The position numbers and the translations under genes are program-made. Positions 26,701 to 39,261 of a stretch of DNA of 64,000 nt are shown here, in pieces (positions within the stretch are counted from its first letter, which is position 1; every line of letters starts with the position of its first letter). The notes under the pieces were generated by a model. The model worked only from the letters and a program-made list of their open reading frames with translations. It did no database searches and was not told where the DNA came from. Origin of the DNA: Shewanella sp. GTDB lineage: Bacteria; Pseudomonadota; Gammaproteobacteria; Enterobacterales; Shewanellaceae. The stretch spans positions 1-64,000 of the forward strand of contig JAOIUG010000001.1 of NCBI GenBank assembly GCA_028223395.1, in the 5' to 3' direction.

Positions 26701-29088
26701 CAATTCTTGTTCAAAAAGGTGAATGCTCCAACCATCGGCTGCAATATGATGAAAGTTGATCAATAGTAATGTGGCAGGCTGTTCGCCGCGCTGCTGATAA
26801 ACGGTCACGTTGATGGGGTAATGTGCTGATAAGTCAAAGTGATCATTGACGTCTTGACGCAAGATCTTCAAAGGATCATCATCCGCTTCGATAATTTTCT
26901 CTGTGATAGAGATAGGTTCGGTGTGGATCACCTGAACGGTATCGATTTCGGTATGCTCAATGGTCGTTCTTAGCACGCTATGGCGTTGAATAATCGCATG
27001 GATCGCCCGTTTAACCGCACTTAGCTTTGCGTCAGGGCTGAGCTGATACAGGCACGGAATATGATAAGCTGATTTGCCTTGCTGATAATGCTCAATAAAC
27101 CACAGTCGCTGCTGCGCCGAGGAAAGCACTGCTCGCTGATGTGATGCTGGGGCTATCAAACGGGCCGGCTTATTGCTGACGTGAGCTAAAATTGTCTTGA
27201 TATTTTGGTAGGTGAAAATATCAGTCACACTGACATCACAATCAAGTAGCACACTCATTTTTGCAGCTAATACAATGGCTGAGATAGAGTCGCCGCCCAG
27301 TTTAAAAAAAGAGGCTGTGATCCCGATATTGTCTATGCCCAACACGGTTTGCCACAATATACACAGCTGAGTATCTTGTGCATTACGCGGCGCAAGATAA
27401 GGGCTTGATGATGTGAGCTTGGCAGCTGGTAAGGCTTTTTTGTCCAGTTTTCCGTTGTGGGTTAAAGGGAACTGTTCGAGTTCAACCCAGATCTTGGGCA
27501 ACATGTACTCAGGAAGCGACTGCGCTAATGTCTGATTGATCTGTGATGCAGTGATCTCATGCCCTGTTTGCCGGCTATAATAACCGACTAGCACTTGTCG
27601 GGTGTCAGCGTCTGTACTTTGTTGTTGCGCAACCACGCAGGCTTGATCGATACCGCTAAGTGTGCGTAGTTGACTGGCTATTTCTTCAGGTTCTATACGA
27701 TAGCCCCGGATTTTGATTTGATCATCATTACGACCTAGATATTGCAAGTTACCGTCATCTGTCCAGCGAGCTAAGTCACCGGTGCGGTATAACTGAGTGT
27801 AACCGAGCTTACGATCGCGCTCGCTAGCAAAATCATTACAGACAAAGCGAGATTGGGTTAAGGCTGAACGATTGAGATACCCTAAAGCCAAACCAGCGCC
27901 GGCAAAATAAAGCTCTCCAATAACACCAATTGCCACAAGTTTACGTTTCTCATCAAGGATATAGGCTTTGGTATTGGCAATTGGTTTGCCAATTAAGACC
28001 TCTTGATCGACCGTCGTTTTAAAATAAGTGACATCGATTGAAGCTTCGGTAGGTCCATACAGGTTATGCAGTGCAAAGTCTGGGTGACTTGCGTGGGAAT
28101 AGGTTCGGTTCACCGTTGTCAGTTGTAAAGCTTCTCCACTGCAAAAGAGGGTTTTTACCGATGCATTGAATGCGAGCTGGTAACTTGATAAGTAGCGGTT
28201 ATATGCATCGAGCATACTGGGCACAAAATGCAAGATACTGACGTGTTCATCATTGATTAATTGGTATAAGTAGTCGCTATCTTTATGGCCATCCGGTTTT
28301 GCCAATACAAGTTTAGCGCCGTACCAATGGGCCCAAAACAGTTCCCATACTGACACATCAAACACATAAGGTGTTTTTTGCAATAGTACATCTTGAGAGG
28401 TTAATGGGTATTGCTGTTGCATCCAACTTAATCGATTAACTATGCCTTTATGGGGGATCATCACTCCTTTCGGCTTTCCTGTGGTGCCTGATGTATAAAT
28501 CACATAAGCGAGATCGTCTGCTGTAGCAATGGCGGGCAGGTTACAGTTTGACTGGCTTTTTTTTTCATCTTCATCGTGTTCATAGTAAAGGCTGCTGAGA
28601 TCCGCAGCAATGCAATGCACTTTAAGATCGCTAGGCAGCGCCGCTAACACTTGTTGTTGAGTGAGCATTAATACCGCGTTGGTATCATCTAAAATAAAGC
28701 GGAGGCGATCGCTGGGGTAATTCGGATCAATCGGGACGTAAGCCGCACCAGCTTTGAGGATCGCAAGCAGCGAGATTAACATTTCTAAGCTTCTTTCGGT
28801 GCAAACGGCAATCAGTGTTCCGGCAGTGAGCACTTGACCAGTTTGTTGTTGATATGTCTTTCTAATATGCCGTGCAAGTTGATTGGCTTTTTGATTGAGT
28901 GCTTCATAACTTAGGCTTTGCGACTGATAGATCACCGCGGTGTGGTTGGGGGTGCGTTGAACTTGCGCTTCGAAAAGTTGGTGAATAGTATGGTTTTTAA
29001 GGAACGCTTGTTCGGTGTTATTGAATATGTCCAATTTATGGTTTAATTCAACGTCATCTGAACTGCATTGGCTATTCAATAATGTCAT
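20728..29088 (-). CDS. NRPS, three modules: A(Ser)-T-C-A(Ser)-T-C-A-T
   Basis: Three A domains (YTSGTTGKPKG, YTSGTTGQPKG, YTSGTSGQPKG), two C domains, three T domains (LGGDS/IGGDS/IGGES). The track begins at TTG 29136; ATG 29088 (MTLLNSQCSS) with AGGTG upstream is preferred. TAATG stop/start overlap with the downstream gene at 20726-20730. Confidence 0.93.
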   Translation of the reverse strand: MTLLNSQCSSDDVELNHKLDIFNNTEQAFLKNHTIHQLFEAQVQRTPNHTAVIYQSQSLSYEALNQKANQLARHIRKTYQQQTGQVLTAGTLIAVCTERSLEMLISLLAILKAGAAYVPIDPNYPSDRLRFILDDTNAVLMLTQQQVLAALPSDLKVHCIAADLSSLYYEHDEDEKKSQSNCNLPAIATADDLAYVIYTSGTTGKPKGVMIPHKGIVNRLSWMQQQYPLTSQDVLLQKTPYVFDVSVWELFWAHWYGAKLVLAKPDGHKDSDYLYQLINDEHVSILHFVPSMLDAYNRYLSSYQLAFNASVKTLFCSGEALQLTTVNRTYSHASHPDFALHNLYGPTEASIDVTYFKTTVDQEVLIGKPIANTKAYILDEKRKLVAIGVIGELYFAGAGLALGYLNRSALTQSRFVCNDFASERDRKLGYTQLYRTGDLARWTDDGNLQYLGRNDDQIKIRGYRIEPEEIASQLRTLSGIDQACVVAQQQSTDADTRQVLVGYYSRQTGHEITASQINQTLAQSLPEYMLPKIWVELEQFPLTHNGKLDKKALPAAKLTSSSPYLAPRNAQDTQLCILWQTVLGIDNIGITASFFKLGGDSISAIVLAAKMSVLLDCDVSVTDIFTYQNIKTILAHVSNKPARLIAPASHQRAVLSSAQQRLWFIEHYQQGKSAYHIPCLYQLSPDAKLSAVKRAIHAIIQRHSVLRTTIEHTEIDTVQVIHTEPISITEKIIEADDDPLKILRQDVNDHFDLSAHYPINVTVYQQRGEQPATLLLINFHHIAADGWSIHLFEQELLSHYQSEQHKRTLVVPELAIQYVDYAQWQNKQTRTGLYHQQLNDWMQTLTDAPTLALPTDFARPNQLSTEGLHQSFTMSRATSQALRALATQQNCTLHAVTLSLFSLLLNRYCQQTDIVTGTPVTNRALSQTQALIGLFINIQINRVQVDHTETFHEMIQRVQRQQITAQQYQHIAFEHLVEALHIEREASRHPLFQVMFGVQAFGSNLTSDTADCPLIADQRLTSIYEYARFDLEFFIDDRRDQLQGIIRYASRLFKPETIAQIISNFQFLAEQVTDSPQRPLHSLPTLCPAEHQLLTQDWNNTDLDFPRHDTLHQRFEKQVLISPHATAIVFNHTTISYQELNCRANQLARYIRQQYHDITQQALPAGTLVALYLERSIEMIIAVLAVLKAGGAYVPIDPSYPTERSDFILKDTQTKLLLIQHNTHEAASLLRLDSPARSLVVTLEKPNYQHMSGDNLSPQASATDLAYIIYTSGTTGQPKGVMLSHRGIVNRLCWMQSAYPLTSADVVLQKTPYVFDVSVWELFWAHQYGAKLVIAKPDGHKDSAYLDQLIQQHSVTTVHFVPSMLDAYTDFLRACQQPLPSTIKQMFCSGEALNTDTVQHTYQLAERTDFKLHNLYGPTEASIDVTYFETQPGQPVLIGKPIANTRAYVVDEKQQLVPIGVIGELCLGGVGLASGYLNQPALTAERFIDNRFATARDRQQGYLTLYRTGDLVRWLTQGNLEYIGRNDDQIKIRGYRVELDEVASKIREISGIKQACVLMNKSNNTPYLVAYYTQVNNTEREADFLRAELAKQLPDYMLPSVFIELDALPLTINGKLDRRALPEAAFSQTHAFVAARDQLDTQLCQIWQQILHREQVGITDNFFRIGGDSILAIKASYRTANTGYKVTVADIFQYPTIEKLADALRNRQAFVCIEEPSYQPFSLIDPSIPTSLNADDFDDIYPVSYTQLGMISENLKYEHVMHTDNFHFTVLHPYSASRLTQCLSQLLQRHSLLRSIIVEHAQHDFVIAQKKHDSPQNHLTTHRLNHQDYQDFDSEVFAQQAFTHDSNLNDMARTLFQLHVFIDRTDNANFKLIGLFNHVIADGWSLNLFSSQLLNMYLYPDKLNDDSDDENMHYAQFIAHEQYCVAKRHSQAFWLTHLAGYEHKPDLKLHNTVATPSLTEPPGLTQVSPQLIERAHPLCEKLNINIDLIFMAATYALLSQFYSSTDLTLGYVQNNRPETTGAENAFGYFLNIVPMRMTINSRDPLQLLLDVNQTRTQILQHKLFPYPLIHKAVGASEILFNMAFNYINFKGIDQFAGQDIDSYTNSGLAQIPSYVEVRNIKGRFYVQLNVNTDNIDPYFQHYLTQYYFLYLESIITEKTLPHVIPEEYRQIQAIPKPIENAQTRASHICTLFETQVEHAPDNIALYHEGKTLTYQQLNMHANQLAHVIRQQYAQQAGHELSSGCLIAICIDKSLEVIVAILAVLKAGAAYVPISPYYPKRRIEYILHDTQTALVLTSKALLEDHANDGFLQDKAFCVDLRNLSSELMSANTDNVNIARDPQDLAYVIYTSGTSGQPKGTLLSHRALINFVSSQKNDIDIHCDSRILQYAAMVFDASIWATFSALCYGAQLYLAPASVRQEPQQLIDFLTAHRINIALLPPALINAIDYQKISHLHTLLVGGDLCSADKMHSWSQDRKLLNCYGPTESTVYATTHHFHSGDSHINIGKPIHNMKAYVLDNAQQPVPIGVEGQLYLSGKSLAEGYLNQPALSAEKFVANPFIHRHDPQRPDYAKMYHTGDLVKWLPNGELQFQGRVDDQVKIRGYRIEIGEIEKQLQGILAIKQACVMLKTRADKSRHLVGYYSTATKACINHDSIIALLSEQLPHYMLPSMMIHVDAFPMTLSGKIDKRSLPEPDLSLNDSYQPASTPAEQALCAIWQEVLELNKVGIDDDFFKIGGESISAIRVSHRMSRQLGTPVSVAKIFRYRTIRSLLKNISLEDESTSYGEL

Positions 29089-29224
29089 GCGTATAACACC
29101 TGCATTGTGGTGATGGTGTTTTTTTGACAAGTACAATTAATTAAGGTTCAAGATTAATTCTCTGTAACCTTTTGTTAATAAAGTGTTTTGGTTGTCATTT
29201 TAGATTACTTTTTACATTGTTCTA

Positions 29225-29256
29225 TTTTTATCAACGTCAATGCGTGTTGATAAAAA
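29225..29256. promoter_or_regulatory. Inverted repeat TTTTTATCAAC-N10-GTTGATAAAAA upstream of the NRPS operon
   Basis: Perfect 11-bp arms, about 140-170 bp upstream of ATG 29088. Confidence 0.55.
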
Positions 29257-29488
29257 GACAGATTATTATCTATAAAAGTGAGAAGCACTGAGGGCTAACT
29301 CAGCTGCTGTTTAAGCCATCACGGTGACTGATATCCGCAACTGGGGTGGTAAGTGGATACGGATGTTACGTATAAATAAGTTTATTGTGACGATGCAATA
29401 AATATGTACAGAATGAGTGCTAATGTGTCTGGGTTGTATTGTATTTTAGGGGTTATATTTTAGATGTTGTTAAAATTATACTTCACTA

Positions 29489-29585
29489 TTCATGCTAAGA
29501 ATTATTCATACCAACAAACACTTATACCAAGAATCACTTTATACCGAGGATCATCTATACTAAGCACCCTTTATGTCAAAGTACT
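29489..29585. repeat. Degenerate about 15-17-bp tandem repeat (consensus near TTATACCAAGAATCACT, about 6 units)
   Basis: TTCATGCTAAGAATTA / TTCATACCAACAAACAC / TTATACCAAGAATCACT / TTATACCGAGGATCATC / TATACTAAGCACCCT / TTATGTCAAAGTACT read in succession. Confidence 0.6.
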
Positions 29586-30288
29586 ATGTAGGCCAAAGTA
29601 AGCAGAGAACATGATCTGCAGCGATCAGGAATTTAATGTGAAAAGTACAACCTGCAGTCCACTGAGCACTGAGGCTTTGCTCTAGCGTAATTATCCCCGT
29701 GCCAGTGGCGATATTGATCGCTTTGACTGAGGCATAGTCAAAGCCAAAAAAGTGTTTCACACTCGGATATAACGCTTTGTAGAGGCATTCTTTGGCTGAA
29801 AAAATGAGCGTGATCTCCCGATTAAAAGCTAAACCTGTTTGGCCTAAATTGGTATATTCGCTGTTAACCAGTATATCTTTAGCAATGTCATTGGCGATGG
29901 CTGTATCGATCCAATTTTCAATATCAATCCCGAGAAAAGCGTGCTGTGTATCATAAGCGACCATCGCGACAGCGTGATGATCGGTGTGTGAAATCGATCC
30001 GATGATCCCCGGCGGCCAACAAGGCGAACGATCGGGATTCGCAGGGACGGGCAACTGTTGTTGAGTTAACATAAACAAGGCTTTGGTGGCGGCATAACGG
30101 CCGGCTAAATATTCTGCGCAGCGCTTATCAACGGCGTCAGTTAAGTTAATTGGAAAAGGAATAGACAAGTAATTAAAATACTGTTTTTTATAATCTTTGT
30201 AGTAGTATTCTAACTGAATAAAATGAATATTTTGCGGTAAGTCGAGTATGGACAATGGCTGTTCAATAAACATGTTAACAGCGCTCAA
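29584..30288 (-). CDS. Sfp/EntD-type 4'-phosphopantetheinyl transferase
   Basis: GIIGSISHTDHHAVAMVA, FLGIDIENW, FSAKECLYKALYPSVKHFFGFDYASV. Confidence 0.9.
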   Translation of the reverse strand: MSAVNMFIEQPLSILDLPQNIHFIQLEYYYKDYKKQYFNYLSIPFPINLTDAVDKRCAEYLAGRYAATKALFMLTQQQLPVPANPDRSPCWPPGIIGSISHTDHHAVAMVAYDTQHAFLGIDIENWIDTAIANDIAKDILVNSEYTNLGQTGLAFNREITLIFSAKECLYKALYPSVKHFFGFDYASVKAINIATGTGIITLEQSLSAQWTAGCTFHIKFLIAADHVLCLLWPT

Positions 30289-30458
30289 AAAGGGTATTTA
30301 AAGAAATAGTAAAGCATTGTTATTAACTAAGCCAGTCAAGTGCTTATTTTTATACTGGCCGACTTGAGGGAGTTGTCATTCCTTGACACTCCCATTAACT
30401 GTCATCAACTGCCAAGCAAAACGTGTTGACGAACATATTTAGCCTTAGCGCCCATTTT

Positions 30459-30662
30459 TCATTTACGGGTTTTCTTGCCGTGATTGTTTGGTTGGGGCTT
30501 GTCGTTCTCTTCACTCGGAGTCAATGGCTTACTCTCGGTTTTTTTATGCCCTTTACCAAATTGGCTCATCTTAAACTTAGTGCTGTACTTCAGCACCACC
30601 AAATTACTGGCGATAACGCCAATAATTAACAATATGAGTAAACCTACTTCGAGATCAGTCAT
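30459..30662 (-). CDS. DUF2897-like small membrane protein
   Basis: LLILLIIGVIASNLVVLKYSTKFK, then a polar tail; adjacent and co-oriented with kdsB. Confidence 0.6.
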   Translation of the reverse strand: MTDLEVGLLILLIIGVIASNLVVLKYSTKFKMSQFGKGHKKTESKPLTPSEENDKPQPNNHGKKTRK

Positions 30663-30677
30663 CAATCATCCTGGTGA

Positions 30678-31415
30678 TTAGTCGACGGCTAAACGTGCTT
30701 CACAGATCCGGATATCTTCAGGAGTATCCACCTCTGGAGAATCAAAAGCACTCAAGGCCACTTTAATTTTATAGCCGTGCTCTAATGCACGTAATTGTTC
30801 TAGTTTTTCTAGATCTTCTAAACGACCCAAAGGAAGTTTAGCAAATGTGTGAATAAACTTACGAGTATACGCGTACACCCCTAAGTGTTTATAGACCGGG
30901 TAGTCGTTGGTGTCTCGCCCAAATGGAATGCGTGCACGTGAAAAGTACAACGCGTTAAATTCATTATCAAATACCATCTTGACATGTTGAGGGTCGTTTT
31001 TATCTGACTCTTCAGTAATTTGATAACCTAGAGTGGCCATTTCAAATTCGCCGGGATGACGCTCAAATAGGCTGACGATTTGCTCAATAGAGATGGGATC
31101 GATCAATGGCTGATCCCCTTGCAGGTTAATCACTAAATCATCTTCAGCCAGCCCTAGCTGAGTGATAGCATCTTCTATTCTATCGGTGCCAGAGGCGGCA
31201 TCAGGGCAGGTCATCACCACTTGACCACCAAAGCCTTCTACAACTTTTTTAATGCGATCATCATCGGTCGCGACATAGATCTCCGTTATCCCTTTTGCTA
31301 GCGATGCACGTTCGTAAACGTGTTGGATCATTGGTTTACCGTTAATCGGTGCCAAAGGTTTACCCGGAAAACGACTTGAGCCGTATCGAGCAGGGATTAA
31401 CAATGTTACATTCAT
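30678..31415 (-). CDS. kdsB: 3-deoxy-manno-octulosonate (or 8-amino variant) cytidylyltransferase
   Basis: [41 protein letters not shown]. Confidence 0.93.
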   Translation of the reverse strand: MNVTLLIPARYGSSRFPGKPLAPINGKPMIQHVYERASLAKGITEIYVATDDDRIKKVVEGFGGQVVMTCPDAASGTDRIEDAITQLGLAEDDLVINLQGDQPLIDPISIEQIVSLFERHPGEFEMATLGYQITEESDKNDPQHVKMVFDNEFNALYFSRARIPFGRDTNDYPVYKHLGVYAYTRKFIHTFAKLPLGRLEDLEKLEQLRALEHGYKIKVALSAFDSPEVDTPEDIRICEARLAVD

Positions 31416-31482
31416 TCAATTTACCTAAGTGTAAAATTAATGGGCTTCACAACCAAAGCCCATTTCCTATCAAACAGTGGAA

Positions 31483-32601
<1,119 letters not shown>

Positions 32602-32633
32602 TTATACATTGAGCCACGACAGATAAAACACAA

Positions 32634-33866
<1,233 letters not shown>

Positions 33867-34097
33867 TTAATTATAACTGCGATAAGGGGGTAACTGCGAG
33901 AAGTGATATCAATTATCTGGTTTTAATTGTGCAATATTATGTATTAATGCAGTAACAGTGACGTCATTGGCTTGCATAAATGGCGTTATTGTTATGATTA
34001 ACTCTATTGAGGACGTTGATTTTATGGCGAACAGGCGGAAGTCGTGCGCCCCTGTTGATGTGTGTAAACAGGAGCGACTGATGATTAAACTGTTGCT

Positions 34098-34712
34098 TTA
34101 GAGATCGGTTTGTACACTGTCTTGGTTAATTGTAACATCTAAGTCGGCAAGTAAGCCGTTCTCTACACTGTAGATCCAGCCATGAATGGCCACTTCTTGG
34201 CCACGATCCCATGCATCTTGCACTATTGTCGTACTACTGACATTAGCCACTTGCTCCATCACATTGAGCTCGCATAAGCGATCAAATCGGGCGCGTTCAT
34301 CGAGCTTATCTAGATCTTGTTTGTGTAACCGGTGTATATCACGTAAATGAGCTAACCAGTTATCAATTAAACCTAACCGCTCAGTTCCCATAGACGCTTT
34401 AACCCCGCCACAACCATAGTGGCCGACCACCATGATGTGCTTCACTTTGAGCACTTCAACGGCATATTGCAATACGGATAAACAATTGAGATCGGTATGG
34501 ATCACCATATTAGCAATATTGCGATGAACAAAGACTTCACCGGGCATTAAATCGATGATTTGATTAGAAGGCACTCGGCTGTCAGAGCAACCTATCCATA
34601 AATATTCGGGACTTTGCTGTTTGGCGAGCTGTTCAAAAAATTGAGGATCTTCTTTTAAAATCCGATTTGCCCAGCGTTTATTATTATCAAAAAGTGGTTT
34701 AAGTAGTTTCAT
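34098..34712 (-). CDS. can: Beta-class carbonic anhydrase
   Basis: [27 protein letters not shown]. Confidence 0.93.
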   Translation of the reverse strand: MKLLKPLFDNNKRWANRILKEDPQFFEQLAKQQSPEYLWIGCSDSRVPSNQIIDLMPGEVFVHRNIANMVIHTDLNCLSVLQYAVEVLKVKHIMVVGHYGCGGVKASMGTERLGLIDNWLAHLRDIHRLHKQDLDKLDERARFDRLCELNVMEQVANVSSTTIVQDAWDRGQEVAIHGWIYSVENGLLADLDVTINQDSVQTDL

Positions 34713-35085
34713 TCTGCTCTTATTTCAGTCGGTTAACGAGAACATTGATACATATATTGCTAGGAGCTGTTGATCTTTCACGGTTGTTTTTGCCGCAGTT
34801 TATTGGCTATTTTGACAAGGCGGAGACTATGCCATTTAGTTATTGCCCACAACTAGTCTACAACACAACTTTTATGACTAGCGTGCGTGACGCGCTTTCA
34901 CTTAGCCAGCTAAGACTCATTGCTCAAGCCTTGTATTAAAACAATTGAATTCGAACAAAAACTAAGCTCGAAACATCAACAGCCCAAAGCCAGCATAGCA
35001 TTAATATATGAGCATGCTGGTCTATTCAGTTTGTAAAGATAATAGGTGATCAATCTTAACCTAGTGTTAAAAATAACGAGGCAGA

Positions 35086-35916
35086 TCAGCCCGTATCTTT
35101 AAGAAACTGCGCAAGCTGAGCATTAACAAAATCAGGCTGTTCTAATGTTGATATATGGCCAGCATCAGGGATCGGCACAAATTGACTTCCTTGGATAACA
35201 TCATGCATCAAATACCCTTCTAATACTGAGCGAGCTTTATCTTGTCCACCCGCCATGATCAAGCAAGGTAAGTTTAGTTTATCGGCATCTTCGGTCGTGT
35301 CTCGTCTGCCAAAGATCATTCGCCCTAAACGGTAAAGGGGATCAATTTGCTCTTGCGTCACGTTACTCAGGCTCAGTTCAAACATGTCGACCAGCGCAGC
35401 TTTTGGCTTATCTGCAAAAAATAAGGGAATAATAGCGGCTTTTATTAGTGGGGAAATGGTGTTCTCTTGTTTGATCACATCAAGCATGCCGTAATATTTA
35501 TCACGCGTGATCTCAGGCTCATAACCAATAAAGCTATTAAGCATGACTAAACGTTCAATTCGGTTTGGCGCGGCCAGTGCAAGCTCAGCGCCCCACATTG
35601 CCCCGACCGACAACCCTATCACAGAGCATGTCTCAATCTGCAACGTGTCCAGCAAGGTTAACATGTGCGCGGCAATATCGCGCAGATCACGGCAACGGCT
35701 AGGCATTGGCATCGACATCCCATGACCCCAAAGATCAGGAACAATGCAGCGATAATGTTGGCTAAACAATGCGATTTGCGGCGCCCACATGTGTGCGTCC
35801 CACAAATAGCTGTGACCAAACAAGAGTACTGGACCTTGGCCTATATCAATATAACTGAGTGCTTGCCCATCAATGGTTATGTGGTGTCTGTGTTGGGCTA
35901 AATCTGAATTTTTCAC
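35086..35916 (-). CDS. Alpha/beta hydrolase
   Basis: LLFGHSYLWDAHMW, VIGLSVGAMWG nucleophile elbow, PDAGHISTLEQP. Confidence 0.85.
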   Translation of the reverse strand: MKNSDLAQHRHHITIDGQALSYIDIGQGPVLLFGHSYLWDAHMWAPQIALFSQHYRCIVPDLWGHGMSMPMPSRCRDLRDIAAHMLTLLDTLQIETCSVIGLSVGAMWGAELALAAPNRIERLVMLNSFIGYEPEITRDKYYGMLDVIKQENTISPLIKAAIIPLFFADKPKAALVDMFELSLSNVTQEQIDPLYRLGRMIFGRRDTTEDADKLNLPCLIMAGGQDKARSVLEGYLMHDVIQGSQFVPIPDAGHISTLEQPDFVNAQLAQFLKDTG

Positions 35917-35964
35917 GAAGTTATCTCTGTCTAGTGTGAATGAGTTTTTATATAAAACGTTATG

Positions 35965-38116
<2,152 letters not shown>

Positions 38117-38272
38117 AAGGGAACTCCGTTATCTGTTTTGTCTTGCTCAGCATTGTGTCATTGCTTGTCGTTGGTCTCAAGTCACAAATGCAGCGCTAGC
38201 CTGCTTATTGAGATTTATTCACGAATTTTAAAAGATCTTCATTTTCTTCAATGCATTGAATTAAGGCGAAGA

Positions 38273-38782
38273 TCATCGCACTAGGGTAAAAAGTACATCT
38301 TTGCCAGCTTGCATTTGGCCATTTTTTTTATCTAAGCGTTCGACATCTTCCATGTTGGCGACCAGTACTGGCGTGAGCAAACTGTCGGTATGCTCTTTGA
38401 GGTAATCGAGATCAAAAGCTAAAATAGGATCGCCCACTTTCACCTCTTGCCCTTCTTTGACTAGGCGCTTAAGCCCATTACCTCGCAGCTCTACAGTGCC
38501 GATCCCCAGATGCACAAAAATTTCTACCCCTTGGGAAGACTCAATACTAAAGGCATGGTTAGTTTCAAAAATTTTACCAATGTAGCCGTCTATGGGGGCA
38601 ACGACATGTTGATCTGTGGGCTCGATAGCCAAGCCGTCCCCGACGATTTTTTCTGAAAAGACGGCGTCAGGCACGTGCTCTATCGGGACCACTTTACCGG
38701 ATACTGGCGCGTAAATACTGATCTTGCCTGTCACTTCTGGTTTAGCTGATATGAGACGTTTTACACGGCTTAAAAACCCCAT
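38273..38782 (-). CDS. crr: PTS glucose-specific EIIA component
   Basis: VTGKISIYAPVSGKVVPIEHVPDAVFS, GVEIFVHLGIGTVELRGNG. ATG 38782 with AGGAAAG upstream. Confidence 0.93.
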   Translation of the reverse strand: MGFLSRVKRLISAKPEVTGKISIYAPVSGKVVPIEHVPDAVFSEKIVGDGLAIEPTDQHVVAPIDGYIGKIFETNHAFSIESSQGVEIFVHLGIGTVELRGNGLKRLVKEGQEVKVGDPILAFDLDYLKEHTDSLLTPVLVANMEDVERLDKKNGQMQAGKDVLFTLVR

Positions 38783-39261
38783 ACTTTCCTCTCTTAAATT
38801 TACTTCTAGTTTACTGATTTTATTGGTGCTAGGCTTCAATATTAATGCTGTTTACTCCCTGTACATTTGTAGCCATTTTACTGCCAAGCGCAAATGAGTA
38901 AATTTCAGTCACGGCGTTAACGGCTAGCATCAAGCACAGGTTGATTATCACTGCAGTTGTTGCCATCACAATACCATAGTTGAGTGTGCCATCCCCCTTA
39001 CTTATCGCGCTTAACAGTGCTTTTCGAGCGACTAGAGCCGATGCTAGCGACTACCTAAGGTGAGTGGCCACCGAGGCGTTGGATATCACAATGCGGCGTA
39101 TTTTATGCGCCAGCCGCAATCGCTAGTTTGCTCTTAAAGTTGTCTATGATATTATTTTTTAAAAGATAGTTCACATTTCAACTCAATTGACCAATTGAGA
39201 ACCCATCACGCTTTACTCAGTACGAGGCTCACCTCCATAAGGCTTTATTCACGGAGCAAGG

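Noticed and set aside
7295-29088. Siderophore interpretation of the NRPS cluster
   Set aside because: No salicylate/DHB genes, no heterocyclisation domain, no TonB receptor or hydroxylase nearby; EntD-like PPTase alone does not indicate a siderophore.
35543-35901. Antisense ORFs over the alpha/beta hydrolase and downstream genes
   Set aside because: Antisense to well-supported genes and without motifs.
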